Origin: a virus
Reading direction: 5' to 3' (one strand)
DNA: 64,000 nt
Virus record (IMG/VR): IMGVR_UViG_3300030117_003369
Location: 1-64,000 of that record
Below are positions 1 to 6,197 of the stretch, one piece after another. The notes under the pieces were generated by a model. The model was not told the origin of the DNA. It saw nothing but the letters and a program-made list of their open reading frames with translations, and did not search any database. A program made the position numbers and the translations under genes. How positions within the stretch are numbered: the first letter of the stretch is position 1; each line of letters begins with the position of its first letter.

Positions 1-157
1 TGGCAACCTCCATTAGGTATGCCAAATCAGTCCAAGAGGTATGCTTGTTAGCATCCCCTTCTAATTTATTCAAATCTTCAAAACTGACAGTCGTCATTGC
101 TGTCAAAACATTCGCCCACCAATCGGTGGGTTGTATTGGCACATCGTCACCGGCCAC
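1..157 (-). CDS. Partial ORF at left edge, unknown
   Basis: Open minus-strand frame that runs off the left edge, so the C-terminus is missing. A GTG at 157 gives a product beginning MAGDDVP; a second GTG lies at 142. The visible 52 residues contain PTDWWANVL and TSWTDLAYLM, acidic and tryptophan-rich. PTDWWANVL is loosely like the PFDxAWxLLK helix of the neighbouring genes, but out of register, so I do not count it as a tagged protein. No strong ribosome site is seen. No family recognised. Confidence 0.5.
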   Translation of the reverse strand, partial: MAGDDVPIQPTDWWANVLTAMTTVSFEDLNKLEGDANKHTSWTDLAYLMEVA

Positions 158-211
158 GCTCAGTCTATAGAGTCATACTTGAAAGTCATTCCCCTACGCA
201 CTTAGAAAAAA

Positions 212-535
212 TTACCACTTTACCTTGTCAGCCCAATATGCAGCACTCATCGGTCCACGCTTGATATTCTTAGCATGACGAGCCTTAAACGAAGCCCGCT
301 TCTTTGCCCGCTTACCTGTTGGCTTATCTTCAGTTACAGTATCTGCACCTTGTTCACCAAATCGAATCGTCTTAACTTTACCACCTGACCTTGCTACAAC
401 CACATGTGATTTCTTAGGGTGATTAGGAGTACGCTTAGGTTTATTGTAACCGCTAACCCCTGCTGCTTTTAGACGAGGATCTGGCTTCTTTGTCTTGAGT
501 AACTGCCAAGCAGACTCAAACATATCGCCTGCCAT
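212..535 (-). CDS. Helix-tagged small basic protein of the RFG...SFKARHAKN...MSAAYWA...VKW type
   Basis: 107 residues. The start at 535 (MAGDMFESAWQLLK) is chosen because it puts a variant of the PFDxAWxLLK helix at the N-terminus, as in the genes at 2743-4671; an upstream TTG at 550 also exists. The second half is a conserved phage module: KTIRFGEQG, then a basic stretch, SFKARHAKN and MSAAYWADKVKW. This module is common in tailed phages and some large viruses, with no proven role (DUF5872-like, from memory). Here it is fused to the tag, suggesting a virion-associated or late product. A TTTATTT about 25-30 bases upstream could be a weak promoter. Confidence 0.75.
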   Translation of the reverse strand: MAGDMFESAWQLLKTKKPDPRLKAAGVSGYNKPKRTPNHPKKSHVVVARSGGKVKTIRFGEQGADTVTEDKPTGKRAKKRASFKARHAKNIKRGPMSAAYWADKVKW

Positions 536-671
536 GGAACGCTGACGCAAGTATAGGAAATAAAGGTGGCCCTTTCACCGGGATAGCATGACGATGAGCG
601 AAAGCGTCAATGAGAGAAAGTGTCGAAGTTTCACGGAGGTGTAGTGTCCGGGCCGGTCAATCTGAGACAAT

Positions 672-827
672 TCAGATATATAGGGCTGTTTCCTTATCCA
701 ACTGAATATGTTGGCACTTGTTACACATCCAAGCAACACCACGCTGCACACTGTTATACTTCGTATACAGTCGCTTAGTAGGTTGGTGCCCACATGCATT
801 GCAGGCAGGACTTGGTTTACGAGGCAT
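672..827 (-). CDS. Small zinc-ribbon protein
   Basis: 51 residues, start ATG at 827 behind AAGGTGAG (on the minus strand). Two CxxC knuckles (CNACGH near residue 9 and CNKCQH near residue 36) about 25 residues apart make a classic zinc ribbon, probably binding nucleic acid or protein. It is followed by about 135 bases with no gene (536-671). The function is unknown; short zinc ribbons recur throughout this window. Confidence 0.72.
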   Translation of the reverse strand: MPRKPSPACNACGHQPTKRLYTKYNSVQRGVAWMCNKCQHIQLDKETALYI

Positions 828-831
828 TTGC

Positions 832-1545
832 TCACCTTGCATCTTCCCAATCTATTATTCTACCTATCTCGTTATACACAGGTCTAACTTCTGCTGGTCC
901 CGGTGGTAAGTTACTTGTATCTGTTTCCGATGCAGTTTGAGGAGATCTAACAGGAGGGCGAGCAAGAAGTTCAGGTCTAACAGGAGGACGAGCGGGTGGG
1001 AGTCGCTTTAAGTTAGCACTCGGCGCAGGGCCTTGGTTTCTTGCCTGTTCAAGCATTTCTTTCAATTTATTATTCGGATTATCCATGTTAGCATCTAATG
1101 ACTGCTGTATAGTGGGTTCAGGTAATTCACTAGCGATCTCGCCATAGTCCATGGCATCATTCTTTAACAATCTAAATGCTATTTCCATTGGATGTCCAGT
1201 TTCTACAGTAAAGCGTGAATCGTCACCACTGTAGATTTCGGGACTTTGGTTAAAAAACTTAACAGTTTCAAAGTTTAATGGGTATCTTTTATTTCCTTCT
1301 TTTACACTTTGTAATTGTGTTTCACTAGGTGCCTCATTTCTTTCATCAGTCATCAATGTTGCTCTAGGAGTATTTTCATAAAAGCCGGGACCGGAAGGAT
1401 TTCTTACAAAATCAGGTTTTTTCGCTTGACTTACAAGGTTATGGGGGTACCCCGGCCTTTGTTCAAGTCGCCTTTCATCTTCAATATGAGCCGTGTCAGA
1501 TCTTCGCTTTAACAAAACCCAACTATCATAAAAGGGACTCGCCAT
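832..1545 (-). CDS. Helix-tagged proline-rich protein with a second internal helix
   Basis: 237 residues, ATG at 1545 directly after the HMG-CoA lyase stop. The N-terminus (SPFYDSWVLLKR, residues 3-14) is a variant of the PFDxAWxLLK tag, and a second copy (HPMEIAFRLLKND) sits at residues 118-130. This resembles the MTPMDEAWMILK form used at 52421-53592. The C-terminal part has two copies of a PPVRPELLARPP-like proline/arginine stretch and looks disordered. No catalytic motif is seen. It is probably a virion or cargo protein; two tag copies in one chain could give two docking sites. Confidence 0.72.
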   Translation of the reverse strand: MASPFYDSWVLLKRRSDTAHIEDERRLEQRPGYPHNLVSQAKKPDFVRNPSGPGFYENTPRATLMTDERNEAPSETQLQSVKEGNKRYPLNFETVKFFNQSPEIYSGDDSRFTVETGHPMEIAFRLLKNDAMDYGEIASELPEPTIQQSLDANMDNPNNKLKEMLEQARNQGPAPSANLKRLPPARPPVRPELLARPPVRSPQTASETDTSNLPPGPAEVRPVYNEIGRIIDWEDAR

Positions 1546-1547
1546 GG

Positions 1548-2396
1548 CTACACCGACAGGGTTTGGGCTAAAGAAGGTTCTGCTATCTTCAAAGCAATGC
1601 GCTTGGCGTTGGCAAGGTCATCTATAGACACACCGCAGTCGTAGCCCCTAGCAGTCAACCATTTGACTAGTGACTCGGTTGCCAAGTTGCCGGGACTCCC
1701 ATCTACAAACGGACAGCCCCCTAAGCCAGCAATACTAGAATCAAACTCACTGATGCCACACTCAATGCCTTTGCGAACCAACGAAAGAGCATGCAATTCA
1801 CTATCTGCACGGTGATGAAGGTGAAGCGCAGGGCGAATACCTATCTTCTCACAGATACCTGCAGCAACCTCGACCTCGTGCTCAGTGCCGACCCCAACAG
1901 TATCTGACAAAACCACGGTATCACCAAACAATTTCGCAGCCTGAATCGCTCTGACACGCTTGCTCATAGGAATGTCACCCTCGTAAGGACAGCCGAAGTA
2001 GCACGATATATAGACACGAACATTGGCCTTCGGTATACCCTCAAGCATGAAAGCGTACCTAGCAATTGCCTCATTCAGTTCACAACCAAGGTTACGCCTG
2101 TTAAACTCCTCACTCGGAGAGAATACAATGTTGAAGTAAGTAACCCCTGACTTAATCGCACGGTCCATTCCACGCTGATTCATAACGAGCGCAGCCCCCT
2201 GCCCATCGAAAACCCTCTCAGCATCTGCCATCTGAGGAACATAAAGCGGGTGAGCAAAACTCACAGTTTCTATAGAACGCAAGCCTGCGCTCCTAAGTGC
2301 ATCGATTAACGCCCGCTTCATCCGGGTAGGTACGACCTTCTTGATTGTCTGCAATCCATCACGAGGGCCGACTTCGTAAATTGAAATCTTCTTCAT
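1548..2396 (-). CDS. HMG-CoA lyase-like DRE-TIM metallolyase
   Basis: 282 residues, near the usual ~300 of hydroxymethylglutaryl-CoA lyase, which splits HMG-CoA into acetyl-CoA and acetoacetate in leucine breakdown. Visible family marks in order: EVGPRDGLQ near the N-terminus (catalytic Arg-Asp), YISCYFGCPYEGDIP, SDTVGVGT, the metal-binding HLH in PALHLHHRAD, and the C-terminal signature GLGGCPFVDGSPGNLATE with catalytic Cys and Asn. All key residues seem present, so activity is likely. ATG at 2396 is preferred over GTG at 2405. It is flanked by the tagged gene at 832 and small late genes, in the same direction. A metabolic enzyme here is an auxiliary metabolic gene, presumably host-derived. 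Confidence 0.9.
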   Translation of the reverse strand: MKKISIYEVGPRDGLQTIKKVVPTRMKRALIDALRSAGLRSIETVSFAHPLYVPQMADAERVFDGQGAALVMNQRGMDRAIKSGVTYFNIVFSPSEEFNRRNLGCELNEAIARYAFMLEGIPKANVRVYISCYFGCPYEGDIPMSKRVRAIQAAKLFGDTVVLSDTVGVGTEHEVEVAAGICEKIGIRPALHLHHRADSELHALSLVRKGIECGISEFDSSIAGLGGCPFVDGSPGNLATESLVKWLTARGYDCGVSIDDLANAKRIALKIAEPSLAQTLSV

Positions 2397-2414
2397 CAGC
2401 CCCACCCATGTCTA

Positions 2415-2567
2415 TCACTTCAGGAAAAACAGGGCTTTCAAGGCTTTAAGCCAATTGACGGTCAACTTTTCACCAGTAACGAACTCAATACCTGTTTCTG
2501 CTTCTACACGATCTAACCTCGATGACTGGTGGTCGAACCACTCGTCTAACAGGGTGCAGCGTGTCAT
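2415..2567 (-). CDS. Small protein, unknown
   Basis: 50 residues beginning MTRCTLLDEWFDHQ, start ATG at 2567 with GGGAG five bases upstream, stop at 2415 just before the lyase. Amphipathic, with a basic/hydrophobic tail (WLKALKALFFLK) that might touch a membrane or another protein. A plus-strand ORF over the same DNA is judged a shadow. Function unknown. Confidence 0.6.
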   Translation of the reverse strand: MTRCTLLDEWFDHQSSRLDRVEAETGIEFVTGEKLTVNWLKALKALFFLK

Positions 2568-2599
2568 GTTGACTCCCAAGGATGTTCAGAAGTTAAGTT

Positions 2600-2746
2600 T
2601 TACTGTTCAAATGCCCCTAAGTCAACAATTATCGGAGGCTCTTCTCTCGGCCAAAATAGTGTCACAAAAAATGAAACCAAACCCAGTATGACGCATAATA
2701 ACCAAAGGGGCAGGCCTGTCAGTTCAACGGGGTCAGGAAGCGTCAT
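2600..2746 (-). CDS. Single-pass membrane protein, holin/lysis candidate
   Basis: 48 residues. A short acidic N-terminus (MTLPDPVELTG) is followed by one clear hydrophobic span (LPLWLLCVILGLVSFFVTLF, residues about 12-31), then charged WPREEPP and an acidic tail. The ATG at 2746 overlaps the stop of the upstream tagged gene (ATGA), and the upstream C-terminus supplies the AGGA ribosome site. Size and topology fit a small phage membrane protein such as a holin or spanin-like factor, but there is no diagnostic motif. Confidence 0.65.
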   Translation of the reverse strand: MTLPDPVELTGLPLWLLCVILGLVSFFVTLFWPREEPPIIVDLGAFEQ

Positions 2747-2952
2747 TCAATTCCTAGTTCCTCTTGTCTGCGCTTAATTGCTTCCATCGCTTGAGCGGTT
2801 TTGGCTTCTTCTGTCTGCAGATAAGCAGTCCGATCTGCCTGAGCCTTTTCTCGTGCCACCTTCGCTGCCTGTCTTTCAGGGTCAGGAGTAAAAGGATTGT
2901 AAATCTCCTTTTCTTCCTTCAGAAAAGTCCACGCTGCGTCGAAAGGTTGCAT
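2743..2952 (-). CDS. Helix-tagged small coiled-coil protein
   Basis: 69 residues. Start ATG at 2952 gives MQPFDAAWTFLKEEKE and has GAAGAG about eight bases upstream; the longer TTG start at 2970 is rejected. After the tag comes a linker (YNPFTPDPER) and a highly charged Ala/Glu/Lys/Gln stretch that should form one long helix. The bases just before the ATG (GTGATACCC) are the same as before the next tagged gene, showing that start site and tag were duplicated together. No enzymatic motif. Confidence 0.75.
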   Translation of the reverse strand: MQPFDAAWTFLKEEKEIYNPFTPDPERQAAKVAREKAQADRTAYLQTEEAKTAQAMEAIKRRQEELGIE

Positions 2953-2957
2953 GGGTA

Positions 2958-3317
2958 TCACTCTTCCCAAATTACCTCACCATCATAGTCGTCCATAGGT
3001 AGGTTTAATGAGGGGTTTCTAGGAGGCAAACCGTAATCTCGCTGGTAGGCATAGGCAGCAGCAAGTCTCCTCTCGTACTCATCATTCTTTGCGTTTAATT
3101 GATTAAGAGTGTGTTGTCGACCGGGAGTACCTTTGGGTAAATTAAGCACCGCCAAACTCGCTGAGTTGAAAGGCGCAGGTATACCGTACTTGTAATCCAT
3201 ACCTACTTCAGTTGGCCTAGTGTTGCCACCAACATATAACTCAGGAGAGTTTTGCATAGACTGCTCTAGCAAAGTCATTTCTTTCAAAAGAGTCCAAGCC
3301 TGCTCAAATGGTCGCAT
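2958..3317 (-). CDS. Helix-tagged protein, unknown payload
   Basis: 119 residues. Start ATG at 3317 (MRPFEQAWTLLKEMT) with AGGTG upstream, chosen over the longer frame start at 3347. After the tag the sequence is hydrophilic, with Asn, Pro and Tyr (NLPKGTPGRQHTLNQ, AAAYAYQRDYGLPPRNPS) and an acidic C-terminus ending IWEE. It is mostly disordered in look, with no recognised domain. Third of six successive tagged genes counted upward from 2743. Confidence 0.72.
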   Translation of the reverse strand: MRPFEQAWTLLKEMTLLEQSMQNSPELYVGGNTRPTEVGMDYKYGIPAPFNSASLAVLNLPKGTPGRQHTLNQLNAKNDEYERRLAAAYAYQRDYGLPPRNPSLNLPMDDYDGEVIWEE

Positions 3318-3327
3318 GGGTATCACC

Positions 3328-3738
3328 TTAGTATTGTCTACCGCCACTCATGTAGCCTTCGCCCGCTGCGGCGTTTCCACCTTCATCGAAAATGTCAGTT
3401 GGGGTAACTTCACCTGCGTCTATACGGCGTTCTAAATCATCATAGTACTTACGACTCATCTCTTCTCGGTGCCATCTGTCCTCTTCTGCTTGCATCTGTT
3501 CTATTTCTTCCTTGGTGGGAGCATAGTATTCAGCAAGGCCGGGATGATCTTCAGGGAAAGGAAGGGGCCTTGGTTGTCTATCGTTAAGATCCTCCCTTGT
3601 TAATGACAAAGGTAAACCTAAGTTTCTCTTACCAGCAACTCGATGCAACCTTACATGTCTATCAGTGTCGTCGAGAGTGCGAGCAGGCTCCGAAGTATAA
3701 CTCTTCAAGAGTCGCCAAGCATGATCGAAAGGTTGCAT
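3328..3738 (-). CDS. Helix-tagged protein, unknown payload
   Basis: 136 residues beginning MQPFDHAWRLLKSYT, with GAGGTGAG upstream. The payload is Arg/Asp/Glu-rich (LDDTDRHVRLHRVAGKR, then an acidic helix around EEIEQMQAEEDRWHREE) and ends in a Gly-rich tail. No catalytic motif. The 22 bases around the start are almost identical to those of the gene at 3741, so the N-terminal cassette was copied while the rest differs completely. Confidence 0.73.
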   Translation of the reverse strand: MQPFDHAWRLLKSYTSEPARTLDDTDRHVRLHRVAGKRNLGLPLSLTREDLNDRQPRPLPFPEDHPGLAEYYAPTKEEIEQMQAEEDRWHREEMSRKYYDDLERRIDAGEVTPTDIFDEGGNAAAGEGYMSGGRQY

Positions 3739-3740
3739 AA

Positions 3741-3914
3741 TTACTCACCTCTAAACGCAGTTGCAGGATTCATCATCGGACTCCACTTTTGATTGTAACA
3801 ACTAATGCACTCTTCGGGACTACCAGTAGCAGGATCTATTTGACTAGGGTTGCCACAATGAGGGCACTTTACATCTTCTTTCAGTATTTTCCAAGCATGA
3901 TCGAAAGGTTGCAT
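3741..3914 (-). CDS. Helix-tagged zinc-ribbon protein
   Basis: 57 residues: MQPFDHAWKILKEDV followed at once by a zinc ribbon (CPHCGNPS and CISCYNQ, about 17 residues apart) and a short tail. This is the clearest case of the tag as a separable module, since the payload is simply a four-cysteine zinc knuckle. Start 3914 is set by homology to the other tags; the longer start at 3923 adds only MIF. Confidence 0.75.
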   Translation of the reverse strand: MQPFDHAWKILKEDVKCPHCGNPSQIDPATGSPEECISCYNQKWSPMMNPATAFRGE

Positions 3915-3919
3915 AAATA

Positions 3920-4288
3920 TCACATCGGTTGTTGCCTATCGCCTGAATAGTATTGTTCAACATCTTCACGGGTCAATTCCTCCATACCAGTATCGAGGGT
4001 GGGTGGATTTACTTGGCGATCATAAGGAGGTTGGCTAGTAAACATATTTGCAAGTAATAATCTCAATCGCTGATTATCAAAGTCATGCTTTTTATCAGAA
4101 TCTAATGGATCCACTGTATCTTGTCCCATTCGATAATGGAACAACTGTTCATTATTATCATCATCTATCAAATGTTGGCTTATTGGTGGGTTTCTTTCTA
4201 CATCAGTTTCTCCAAGTTCAGGTAACCTTACAGGAGAAGGCTTAGTATAATTTTTCAAAAGCCGCCAAGCCTGATCGAAAGGGCGCAT
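3920..4288 (-). CDS. Helix-tagged protein, unknown payload
   Basis: 122 residues beginning MRPFDQAWRLLKNYT. The payload is polar, rich in Asp, Asn, Gln and Pro (PISQHLIDDDNNEQLF, LLLANMFTSQPPYDRQ) with an acidic stretch near the end (MEELTREDVEQYY). Nothing enzymatic is visible. The gene abuts the gene at 3741. Confidence 0.72.
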   Translation of the reverse strand: MRPFDQAWRLLKNYTKPSPVRLPELGETDVERNPPISQHLIDDDNNEQLFHYRMGQDTVDPLDSDKKHDFDNQRLRLLLANMFTSQPPYDRQVNPPTLDTGMEELTREDVEQYYSGDRQQPM

Positions 4289-4320
4289 TGTCTAACCCGA
4301 ACCACTCAAGACACAAATAG

Positions 4321-4671
4321 TTAGCGGGAGTTTTGGTATACTATCGCCCACGCTAAGTCAAAAGGTTCGCTAGCCAATTTTTCTTGGAAGTCCATATCAA
4401 AAGGTTGCTGAGATAGCATCTGTTGTTCAGCATCAGGTGTTCTCAATCTCATTTCATCAGTCAACGCCTGCTTTTGTTCGGGAGTTTGCAAAAAAGGCTT
4501 GTTAAAGCCAATTGAAGCCAGTTCATCATACTCAAACTCAGCAAATGGCCTTGGTGCATTACCTTCCTCCATATCTTTAAGTCGCTTTTCAGTAGCCGCC
4601 TCTCGTTGTAAAAACTCACGGTAACTTGGATCTTCCTTGAGCAAAGTCCACGCTAAATCAAATGGACTCAT
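4321..4671 (-). CDS. Helix-tagged protein with a tag-like helix at both ends
   Basis: 116 residues, start 4671 (MSPFDLAWTLLKEDPS) by homology to the other tags; the longer frame to 4698 has no ribosome site. The C-terminus (SEPFDLAWAIVYQNSR) is a second copy of the motif, preceded by an internal LSQQPFDMDFQEKLA that looks like a third, degenerate copy. The middle is charged and helical. It is the promoter-proximal gene of the leftward unit. The DNA for its last seven codons is repeated just upstream of its start (see repeat). Confidence 0.72.
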   Translation of the reverse strand: MSPFDLAWTLLKEDPSYREFLQREAATEKRLKDMEEGNAPRPFAEFEYDELASIGFNKPFLQTPEQKQALTDEMRLRTPDAEQQMLSQQPFDMDFQEKLASEPFDLAWAIVYQNSR

Positions 4672-4725
4672 AGAACAAGCCAGTGCCAATGCCAACAAAA
4701 ACTTAGCGCTGGTTTTGGTATACTA
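4321..4725. repeat. 23-bp imperfect direct repeat flanking the 4321-4671 gene
   Basis: 4321-4343 and 4703-4725 are the same 23-mer with three changes; both contain TTTTGGTATACTA. The first copy codes on the minus strand for VYQNSR-stop, the end of the tagged gene. The second, upstream of that gene, still reads VYQNQR-stop in the same sense. The simplest view is that 4703-4725 is the leftover end of a lost tandem copy of the gene. Confidence 0.6.
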
Positions 4726-4773
4726 AAAACGATTTTTTTGTAATTTTTTTTCAAGCGCCGTATGGGGTTAGAA

Positions 4774-4817
4774 GGGGAAAAGTTGGGTGAAAAGTCCCAT
4801 TCCTCCGGTGAAAAGTC
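4774..4817 (+). promoter_or_regulatory. Repeated GGTGAAAAGTC boxes, operator candidate
   Basis: GGTGAAAAGTC occurs at 4786-4796 and again at 4807-4817, exactly 21 bp (two helical turns) apart; a weaker copy (GGGGAAAAGTT) lies at 4774-4784. They sit just upstream of the TATA box at 4825 in the divergent gap, as expected for a regulator that binds one DNA face and controls the rightward promoter. No regulator gene is identified. Confidence 0.5.
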
Positions 4818-4832
4818 GAGGGGGTTTATAAG
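4816..4832 (+). promoter_or_regulatory. Archaeal-type promoter for the rightward unit
   Basis: A TATA box TTTATAAG at 4825-4832 is preceded by purine-rich TCGAGGGG, compatible with a TFB-recognition element. Transcription would begin about 25 bases downstream (near 4857), leaving a leader of about 95 bases before the ATG at 4952 with a GC-rich hairpin (about 4882-4909). It is the best TATA match in the divergent gap between the leftward and rightward units. Confidence 0.55.
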
Positions 4833-4951
4833 GGGGGGTATGTTTTATTGTCTATCGGTGCTGGCCTTCACGGCTCGCACACCTGCCCCTGTTCATAGAG
4901 CAGGGTAGGTACCCCGCTTGCCTGTGAGGGTTGCATCGAGGAGATGACATT

Positions 4952-5404
4952 ATGTCGGACACAGAAACAACAACCCCAACAGGACTAACTGCTATGCAGT
5001 TGAACATGCTGGTCGCAGGGTACGAAGTAACGCTACCTTGCGGAACCACGGTTCACCCGAAAGCAGAGTCCTCGAACCACGAAGCGCAGCCTACGGCTAC
5101 CAAGCCAGCGGCTAAGACAGCACCAGCCAAAGCGAAGAAGCAGAAGAGCGACAAGTACGCACCTGCTGGCTTCAAATACCTAAGCAAGGTGAAACTGCGA
5201 GAGGCAAAAATCGCAGGACTCATCCCGTGGCTAACCACCGTGAACGATGCGATGGAGAAGTACGGCATGACGACTGACTTCGCACCGCACACCGCTAAGG
5301 CAAAGGCTGGCGCAACCAAGGTAACCGTAGCCGGTGCTACGGAGATGTCCAAGCGTGACTCTGACGACCTCGCTCGTCTAAAGCGCAAGGGCATCATTGC
5401 CTGA
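4952..5404 (+). CDS. First rightward gene, basic linker protein, unknown
   Basis: 150 residues. ATG at 4952 has GAGGAG eight bases upstream; the longer TTG frame from 4931 is not needed. The N-terminal part is hydrophobic (AMQLNMLVAGYEVTLP) and is followed by an Ala/Lys/Pro/Thr linker (residues about 45-70). A second globular part (YLSKVKLREAKIAGLIPW) ends in a basic helix (DDLARLKRKGIIA). The lysine-rich linker hints at nucleic acid binding. As the sole gene before the 1-kb non-coding stretch, it could be an immediate-early or a highly expressed product. No family recognised. Confidence 0.75.
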   Translation: MSDTETTTPTGLTAMQLNMLVAGYEVTLPCGTTVHPKAESSNHEAQPTATKPAAKTAPAKAKKQKSDKYAPAGFKYLSKVKLREAKIAGLIPWLTTVNDAMEKYGMTTDFAPHTAKAKAGATKVTVAGATEMSKRDSDDLARLKRKGIIA

Positions 5405-5478
5405 GTCTAAGCCAAGACGCCGTAGGCGCACCTAGAACCACCGCTACACAAAGCGGCCCCCCAGCCGGTAGGTCAACA

Positions 5479-5769
5479 ATGTTGCAAGCCGTGCTGATTA
5501 CGAGGTGAGAAGGGACACCTGTCAAAATAAAACGAGCGTGGTACCCGCCGCTTAACCAAACGGAGTTACCGGACTATACCGGCCCAGCACACGCGATCGT
5601 GTGCGACCATCTGTAGCGGCTGCCCCTATACGCAAATGTAGCGGCAGCCCTCGCAGAATATGGCGAACAACATATTTGGCATAAGCCGAACAAGGCCGGA
5701 CAACCAACCACCTTGCGGGCCAGTTTGCACAAAACAAAGGAACACACGCTGCAAATGCGGCGGAGTTAG
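5479..5769 (+). pseudogene. Interrupted ORF (in-frame TGA and TAG)
   Basis: One plus frame is open from about 5404 to 5769 apart from a TGA at 5506-5508 and a TAG at 5614-5616. Between and after the stops the translation looks like real protein: VKIKRAWYPPLNQTELPDY, GPAHAIVCDHL, then VAAALAEYGEQHIWHKPNK. A shifted frame then stays open to 5825 (AANAAELDAKSAEKKRI). It may be a decayed gene, a gene read with recoding, or sequence error. TAG and TGA are ordinary stops elsewhere in this window, so code reassignment is not the answer. Confidence 0.4.
5587..5604. other. Perfect hairpin in the non-coding region
   Basis: GCACACG-CGAT-CGTGTGC, seven perfect base pairs around a four-base loop, almost a full palindrome. 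It lies inside the interrupted ORF and could be a protein-binding site or an RNA hairpin. Confidence 0.5.
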
Positions 5770-5807
5770 ATGCAAAGAGCGCTGAAAAAAAGCGCATTCT
5801 ATTCAGC

Positions 5808-5899
5808 GAGCCGTGTGGGTATTGACATCCCGCACCACATTCACTTCTTGTCATCCCAACATCGTGCGAGGAGATTAATGCGTTAGTACCGCACGGCTC
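5808..5899. repeat. Inverted repeat GAGCCGTG / CACGGCTC with nearby hairpins
   Basis: 5808-5815 and 5892-5899 are perfect 8-bp inverted copies enclosing about 75 bases with no gene. Just upstream GCTGAA (5781-5786) can pair with TTCAGC (5802-5807), or alternatively GCGCT (5779-5783) with AGCGC (5791-5795). The nested, competing stems suggest a structured transcript or a replication signal. Confidence 0.4.
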
Positions 5900-5950
5900 A
5901 AGTCACCTTCACCTATTCACGAACCGTTGTACTGCGAGTCAGCGGCTCGT

Positions 5951-6140
5951 TACGAATACATGAAATACAACATGTACACTAGTCATGTAATCGAAACCGT
6001 AGTGCTTACGAATACATATACACACTACCCATAGATAATATATCTCTTATTTCTGTAAGGGGTATAGTGTATGTACTGTACATGAAACTACGAATACACG
6101 ACTAGTGGACACGATGTATTCCATGTACACGATGTACGCA
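5951..6140. other. Candidate replication origin: direct repeats and palindrome in A+T-rich DNA
   Basis: The 10-mer TACGAATACA occurs at 5951-5960, 6007-6016 and 6089-6098. CATGTACAC is at 5971-5979 and 6123-6131, and ACTAGT appears near 5978 and 6101. ATGTACTGTACAT at 6071-6083 is a perfect palindrome with a central T. Between the second and third 10-mer lies the most A+T-rich stretch here (ATAGATAATATATCTC, 6031-6046), flanked by partly inverted arms (CACTACCC and GGGGTATAGTG). Iterons around a melting-prone core are typical of origins. There is no coding sequence, and the region sits between oppositely directed gene blocks. No initiator gene is identified. Confidence 0.5.
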
Positions 6141-6197
6141 GTACAGCGTTTAGCCTATTCAATGCAGATGTACGGAGGGCGTAGAGCCTAGTGGGAG

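Noticed and set aside
575-850. Minus-strand ORF overlapping the zinc-ribbon gene at 672
   Set aside because: A better-supported frame (672-827) has zinc-ribbon cysteines and a ribosome site; this one is its shadow.
2455-2691. Plus-strand ORF of 78 residues
   Set aside because: It lies opposite two coupled minus-strand genes (2415, 2600) with ribosome sites and sensible composition.
5479-5825. Stop-codon reassignment (TAG or TGA as sense) to explain the interrupted ORF
   Set aside because: Intact genes in this window end in TAG (lyase at 1548, 14818, 27165) and TGA (most), so both are ordinary stops.
5552-5854. Minus-strand ORF of 100 residues in the non-coding stretch
   Set aside because: Cys- and Arg-rich in an unlikely way, no ribosome site; the opposite strand has the more protein-like translation.
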